Below are positions 59,601 through 64,000 of a DNA stretch of 64,000 bases, in pieces. The DNA is from Arenicola marina. Lineage: Eukaryota > Annelida > Polychaeta > Arenicolidae. Location: assembly GCA_964019135.1 (NCBI GenBank), contig OZ025250.1, positions 53,505,357 to 53,569,356 on the forward strand, written 5' to 3'. The number at the start of each line of letters is the position of its first letter. The stretch's first letter is position 1. The notes beneath the pieces are model-generated. The model searched no databases, was not told the DNA's origin, and worked only from the letters and a program-made list of their open reading frames with translations. The position numbers and the translations under genes are program-made.

Positions 59601-61883
59601 ATATTGATTGTTGACGGTAATGCTTTCTGATTCCAGAACGTGAGCAGCCACAGGTTAAGTGAGTATCAAATGTCATGCCTCAGATATAACTGTCAAGCGG
59701 AATTGACGCTTAATGCCCTATTTACACGATGCAATACATCGTAAAGTTCATTACAGGAAATCAAGTTTTCGACCAGCTTCACAATTGGAGGGCCGTTTTT
59801 GCCTGCATTGTAAGCTTAGCGCATGTGCTAAAATTTCGATCAACTTCACGATTTGGGACATGTCAACCAATCAGCGTCGAGCATTTCAGCGTTGAGATTT
59901 TCACATAGACTTTATTGTTTGCATTATGACAATAATGAATGTATATGTGGCTTGTATGCATGACGCTATGACACACGATGCTCTAATGGTATGTCCGCCA
60001 GGTGGCGACAGTGATAATTGTTGAGTCCGCTGGTACTCGGTTTGACCGTGTGAACTGTTGATCGACCGATGATTCGACCGTTGTTACGACAATTGTAGGC
60101 ATCATCGTACCGTGTAAACCCGGCATTAGTCTTAAGTCCGGGGCACGCTTAACAAAATTCAGAAACATATTTCCAAAAACAAACGTCCAGAAACAGAGCT
60201 CAGAAACGTTTCATGGTGTAACTACGCGGTATTCAACATGTCCGTAGAGATCGGTTTGGTAATCCATTAAATATCAAATACTGATGATGTGGAAACTTGC
60301 ATCCAAAATTCATGCCCGAAAGTCTAGACACAACATATCACGTTAGCCAAGCTTTTTTATCAATTAACTTGCAACATGCCTGTAGACTGATGTATATAGC
60401 GCACACATCTTTCACCATGCTTTATGGACTGATGCTTATAGAAGCTTACATATCATGGCAATAAAAAGGTAAATCGATGTGTCCAACGATCGAGAGATTC
60501 AGGGCAACGCCCATTTAGGCCTGATTTCAGTCCCCGCTTCTGAGCACCTGCTGGTGCAAGCATTCGACACGTAGTATCAAAGGCCGCCGGCAAGCTGAAG
60601 TGGCGCTCTGGACGCTTCTGCTGTCAGATATGGTTTAGGACTAGGGCGCCCCCTGTCGGTGGGATCGGTAAACAACATGTGCGCACGTTTATGACGTTTC
60701 GCCCCAGGCACAAGTTTTGACGTTTTTAGAGAGAAAATGCAAGATTTTTATGGGTCACTGCCAAATAGTTGGGGAGGGGGGGGGGGGGCAGTTATGGTAA
60801 GTGTTTACAGTTTGAAATGAACCTTAATACCTTAGATATGTGTTCTTATGCGCAAAATCGACATTCACAAATAGCAAAACAACTTCGTATGTAATTTAGC
60901 TTTAAGATAAGACAAAATAATTCCAAAATACCAGAATACTATATTACTTTGGCTCAACACAGGATAAAAAGCATGATATCTGATGCGACGTGCTCCATAG
61001 TTTGGTGTCAATGGGTGCCAAAGTGGAATGCCTCTTTTCGATATCTTTCCTTAGACGCCAGCATAAAATATAGGAACATCGATTTTAAGATGTACATGTG
61101 GCCATCTTGACTTTGGATGGCGGTAGCTTGCTTGGTATTGACAGAAAGGAGATGTAGGGAAATACATTGATCCGTATGTATGGCTTCATAATCAACGGCT
61201 GAAAGTCAGAGCTGAAAGGTCATTGTCATTACCGAGTTTTATCCCATAACGTCGTCAATTTTTGATAAAGAAAATACGCTGTAGAAACTAACACGAGAAA
61301 GGCAAATTGAACCAGGGGATTGTTTCATTAAAAGTCACCAGCAACCCTATCTTTTATGTTCTAATTTAACGGCTGGATATAAGTGTACAAGCAACTCGAG
61401 TCACGATTGTGCCATAATTTATTTAGTGCGCAGCCATCTTTGGGCGATTTCCATTCCATCTAATAGTATTTAAATAAATATCTGCATTATATTTATGACA
61501 AAGTTAAAATGTCAGGTCCTCTTCGACTCAGTACTGCAAGTTTAAAGGAAGCCTTTTCCTGTCTTCTTCGACTCAGTAGTGCAAGTTTAAAATTGTACGA
61601 ACAAGAGCTACAAGACCTCAGCGAAATGTGTATGTAGTCTCCTCCGCAGCGCACAGTTTGAGGAGCAGTTTCCCTAACAGTATGCATTCAAAGAAATATC
61701 TGTGTAACAGCTAAGTACACTAGTTACTTGCTTTATCTCGATTAATACTTGTGTTCTAGTTTTCCAGTTTGACCTGAACCTCGATTTCGTGGCTCCGCTT
61801 TGACCCTAATTTGCTGAATGGTATATTTCAGGCCAAGACCATGTGCAGGTAATCAATATGAGGGCCACAACAGGAAGCGATGA
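53685..61883 (+). CDS. Type I C-type lectin-like receptor, two CTLDs (right copy)
   Basis: Paralogue of the left gene with the same exon pattern: 53685-53984 (signal end LMLGGADA, CTLD1), 54784-54891, 55216-55452 (CTLD2, YLWVGLHKRQWHW), 56076-56246 (FICDDG), 56546-56611 (Pro/Thr stalk), 56897-56947, 57541-57657 (transmembrane VAVGFATLLAAIIALAVCL, KSRTKG), 58559-58595, 58956-59050 (TTTIVEDELYEDL), 59637-59658, 61577-61633 (KLYEQELQDLSEMC), 61832-61883. Phases agree throughout. The YEDL tail could recruit SH2 proteins or act as an endocytic YxxL signal. Two donors are weaker than in the left gene (GTCGTT at 56,612; GTAGTC at 61,634). Another frame of the last exon stays open to 61,968, so the C-terminus is uncertain. 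The exon with the start codon was not found. Confidence 0.85.
61518..61589 (+). repeat. Duplicated 3' splice site
   Basis: CTTCGACTCAGTA(C/G)TGCAAG TTTAAA occurs twice, about 46 bp apart (acceptors after about 61,530 and at 61,576). The left gene has one copy. The second is used in the exon model because its frame joins both neighbours. Confidence 0.75.
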
Positions 61884-61884
61884 A
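61666..61884 (+). repeat. Direct repeat, copy 1 (last-exon region)
   Basis: 219 bp identical, by eye without a mismatch, to 63,782-64,000 at an offset of 2,116 bp. It covers the end of the intron and the first part of the last lectin exon including the TGA. Confidence 0.95.
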
Positions 61885-63781
61885 AGACTTCAGAGAGACG
61901 TTGGTGATAAGATGGACGCTGCGCAGAAGCCATGCAATCCATCTGTTGACAAGAAGACCTATAAATAACTGACATGTCGCGTCACATCAATTATAAATAC
62001 ATGTATATGTGAAATACATTTTGGCGGGTCGGGATACCCACGTGCCATGAACTATTATGCATTCATAAATACATAGACATCTATTTTGTATTATTTACCT
62101 TTCTCTCATTATTACAATGCGTTACTTATATGTTATTATCAAAATTAGGTACTTTTATTATTACAACGAATTTTGTTTATTGTAGTGATTTGTTTTACGA
62201 GGAGTTTACGATGTGTAAGAACGTTTGTTAAAATAAGATAACTAAGATATAATGTAACATATTACTTATGTTAATGCCGATGTCTCGTAAAAACCTTACG
62301 GTCTAAAATGACGTGTTAGAATTAGTATGGAGATGTCATAGTTACATCACAGTATATAACCAACTGCCTTTATAGGTAATTTATGTTACTGATTTTTCGC
62401 ATATATAAATACGGTTTATTTGATTTACCGTCATTATGTAATATTACATTATAATCCAGCTATGATATGAACATTTTCGTCGGCGAAACTGTGTAAAGCA
62501 TAGAATAAACATTATCGCTTGATTTTTATATTGTTATATAGGTTCTGGTAAACATTCGTGTTTAAAATACTACATAGATCATTAATATTTGATTTCTTCA
62601 AGCTCAAGCCTATATAATAAATACTACAAATCAGGCAAACATTTTGTGGTCTTTCATATATCGTTTTCGCCTGCCCCGTTCCCAAATTCTATAAAAAATA
62701 ATAAAAAATAAATAAAAAAAATCCAACACTGGGCAAAGTCTACTTCAAACACGACAGTACCTTTGTTTAACTGTCGTAGAATATGTTAAGACATATATTA
62801 GCAAATAGAAAGAGTCCAGAACGAAGCATACCACTCTCAAGTTTCGCTAAAAAGCTGTACGAGTGCCTACTGGCCGCGAGCGCTCGCCTCTGTTGGCAAT
62901 AATCAGTACTGTGTCAGTCAGCACACGGTAGTGCCCTATGCATAATATAACCAACAGTAAGCAACTCACCGCTAGTCATCGCCTACCCACTTCCCACTTT
63001 GAACCGCCTCACGCATCCATCCAGCGCGAATCCACCCAAATAGCGGCATTTCTTGTCTAAAATGATCAAACTTTTGGCAATGAGACCCCATGAAAAACTC
63101 AAACTATAATTGTAAATTGGTAATAAGTTATAATGGTTTGCATGCATGAGAGAAAAGGAACCCACTTTTCCCCACACATTAAAACTAAATCCCGGGCTAT
63201 GAACTAATAATATTAGTACAATATTATACTAATAATACTAATAATGAAGCCAATTTAGCCTCTGAAATATATGAAAAACCATATACATCTAGTCCAATCT
63301 TGCCCTCACCATTATTTCTTTACATTTGCTACAAATCGCCCAGATTACAAGAATACCCCAGATGATTGACGAGATCAACGCCAGTCAGCCTCAGCAGCCC
63401 CCCCATTAGTATCAAGACCATCGGCACTAGCCACATCACAAGCCAAAGCCAGCCGATAGATACCTTATAATAAATATAAACGTGCTTTTCAAAAAGCTGC
63501 AAAGCTGTTCGCCAATTCATGCATGAAGCTAGATGCTGAGCTTTGAAAGTCAAGACAAAGAAAGGACGAAACCAGCTCCAGGGATGCAATGGTTTGGACG
63601 CATGCGGCATGGGACAGGGAGGAAGCAAAGTGAACAGCGTGGCAAGATTAAGTTTCGCATTCATTTAAATTTAACCGTAATAGATTCAACGTATTTAAAG
63701 AGTGTACCAGGAGGGAAGGACGGATGCATTGCATATTTGTATCCCCAATGTTTACCGCCATATAAACCCCCTTAAACAGCA
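61885..63781. other. 3' flank of right lectin gene, no gene seen
   Basis: To about 62,690 it is the mirror of 1,690-2,480 in the left arm. After that comes an A-rich tract (62,690-62,720) and unique sequence with no gene I can support. Positions 63,190-63,245 are a TAATAATAT-type repeat. Confidence 0.6.
62504..62509 (+). terminator. AATAAA polyadenylation signal, candidate
   Basis: AATAAA about 620 bp after the right lectin gene's stop. A second, arm-conserved candidate (TATAATAAATACT) lies near 62,610, mirrored at about 1,754-1,759 on the minus strand in the left arm. Confidence 0.3.
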
Positions 63782-64000
63782 CAGTTTCCCTAACAGTATG
63801 CATTCAAAGAAATATCTGTGTAACAGCTAAGTACACTAGTTACTTGCTTTATCTCGATTAATACTTGTGTTCTAGTTTTCCAGTTTGACCTGAACCTCGA
63901 TTTCGTGGCTCCGCTTTGACCCTAATTTGCTGAATGGTATATTTCAGGCCAAGACCATGTGCAGGTAATCAATATGAGGGCCACAACAGGAAGCGATGAA
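63782..64000 (+). repeat. Direct repeat, copy 2, runs off the window
   Basis: Identical to 61,666-61,884 and cut by the window end. Just before it, the sequence (CCCCTTAAACAGCA) does not match the flank of copy 1, so the junction lies at 63,781/63,782. Confidence 0.95.

Larger units (their letters stand above)
49400..62690 (+). repeat. Right arm of large inverted duplication
   Basis: Collinear in reverse with 1,690-18,950. It ends on the right near an A-rich tract at 62,690-62,720. It lacks the left arm's 30-bp satellite, LINE and MITE, and so is about 4 kb shorter. Confidence 0.85.

Noticed and set aside
1-64000. Endogenous virus, LTR element or Polinton
   Set aside because: No long terminal repeats, and no gag, protease, integrase, envelope, capsid or protein-primed polymerase similarity was seen.

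Overview
The window looks like genomic DNA of a marine invertebrate. A lancelet (Branchiostoma) is the best guess, inferred from the many short phase-matched exons, the C-type lectin receptors, the intronless acetylcholine-receptor-like genes and the dense MITE/SINE content. The species cannot be proved from sequence alone.

Layout. (1) About 1.7-18.9 kb (left) and 49.4-62.7 kb (right) are the two arms of a large, diverged inverted duplication. Each arm carries one complete 12-exon-or-longer gene for a type I membrane receptor: two C-type-lectin-like domains, a Thr/Pro stalk, one transmembrane helix and a cytoplasmic tail with an acidic YEDL motif. The left gene runs on the minus strand and the right gene on the plus strand, so they diverge. 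All located splice sites and phases agree in both copies. (2) The spacer holds a direct tandem duplication (about 23.2-27.7 and 28.65-33.3 kb). Each unit has one intronless Cys-loop (nicotinic-like) channel gene on the minus strand. The first is open with a very unusual pore helix. The second has a nonsense codon in M1 and has lost the M4 region. (3) Between 34.75 and 43.4 kb, on the minus strand, lies a multi-exon M14A carboxypeptidase homologue. Its frame, splice sites and structural residues are kept, but every classical zinc, substrate and catalytic residue I could align is replaced. It looks like a pseudoenzyme and is the most interesting gene here.

The rest is repeats and mobile DNA: a 30-bp intronic satellite present only in the left lectin gene, 15-bp GACGTTTCGGCC-type minisatellites, a TTAA-flanked MITE whose empty site is present 0.35 kb away, a complete MITE with 24-bp TIRs and a 7-bp TSD, tRNA-derived SINE copies, a LINE 3' end, a THAP-domain remnant, foldback elements, and C/G-rich low-complexity tracts. 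The right end of the window begins a second, identical copy of the lectin gene's last-exon region.

The lectin receptors probably act at the cell surface in recognition or adhesion. The channel genes would act in membrane signalling, and the carboxypeptidase homologue is predicted to be secreted. No shared pathway is evident; the window is a duplication-prone segment rather than a functional cluster.
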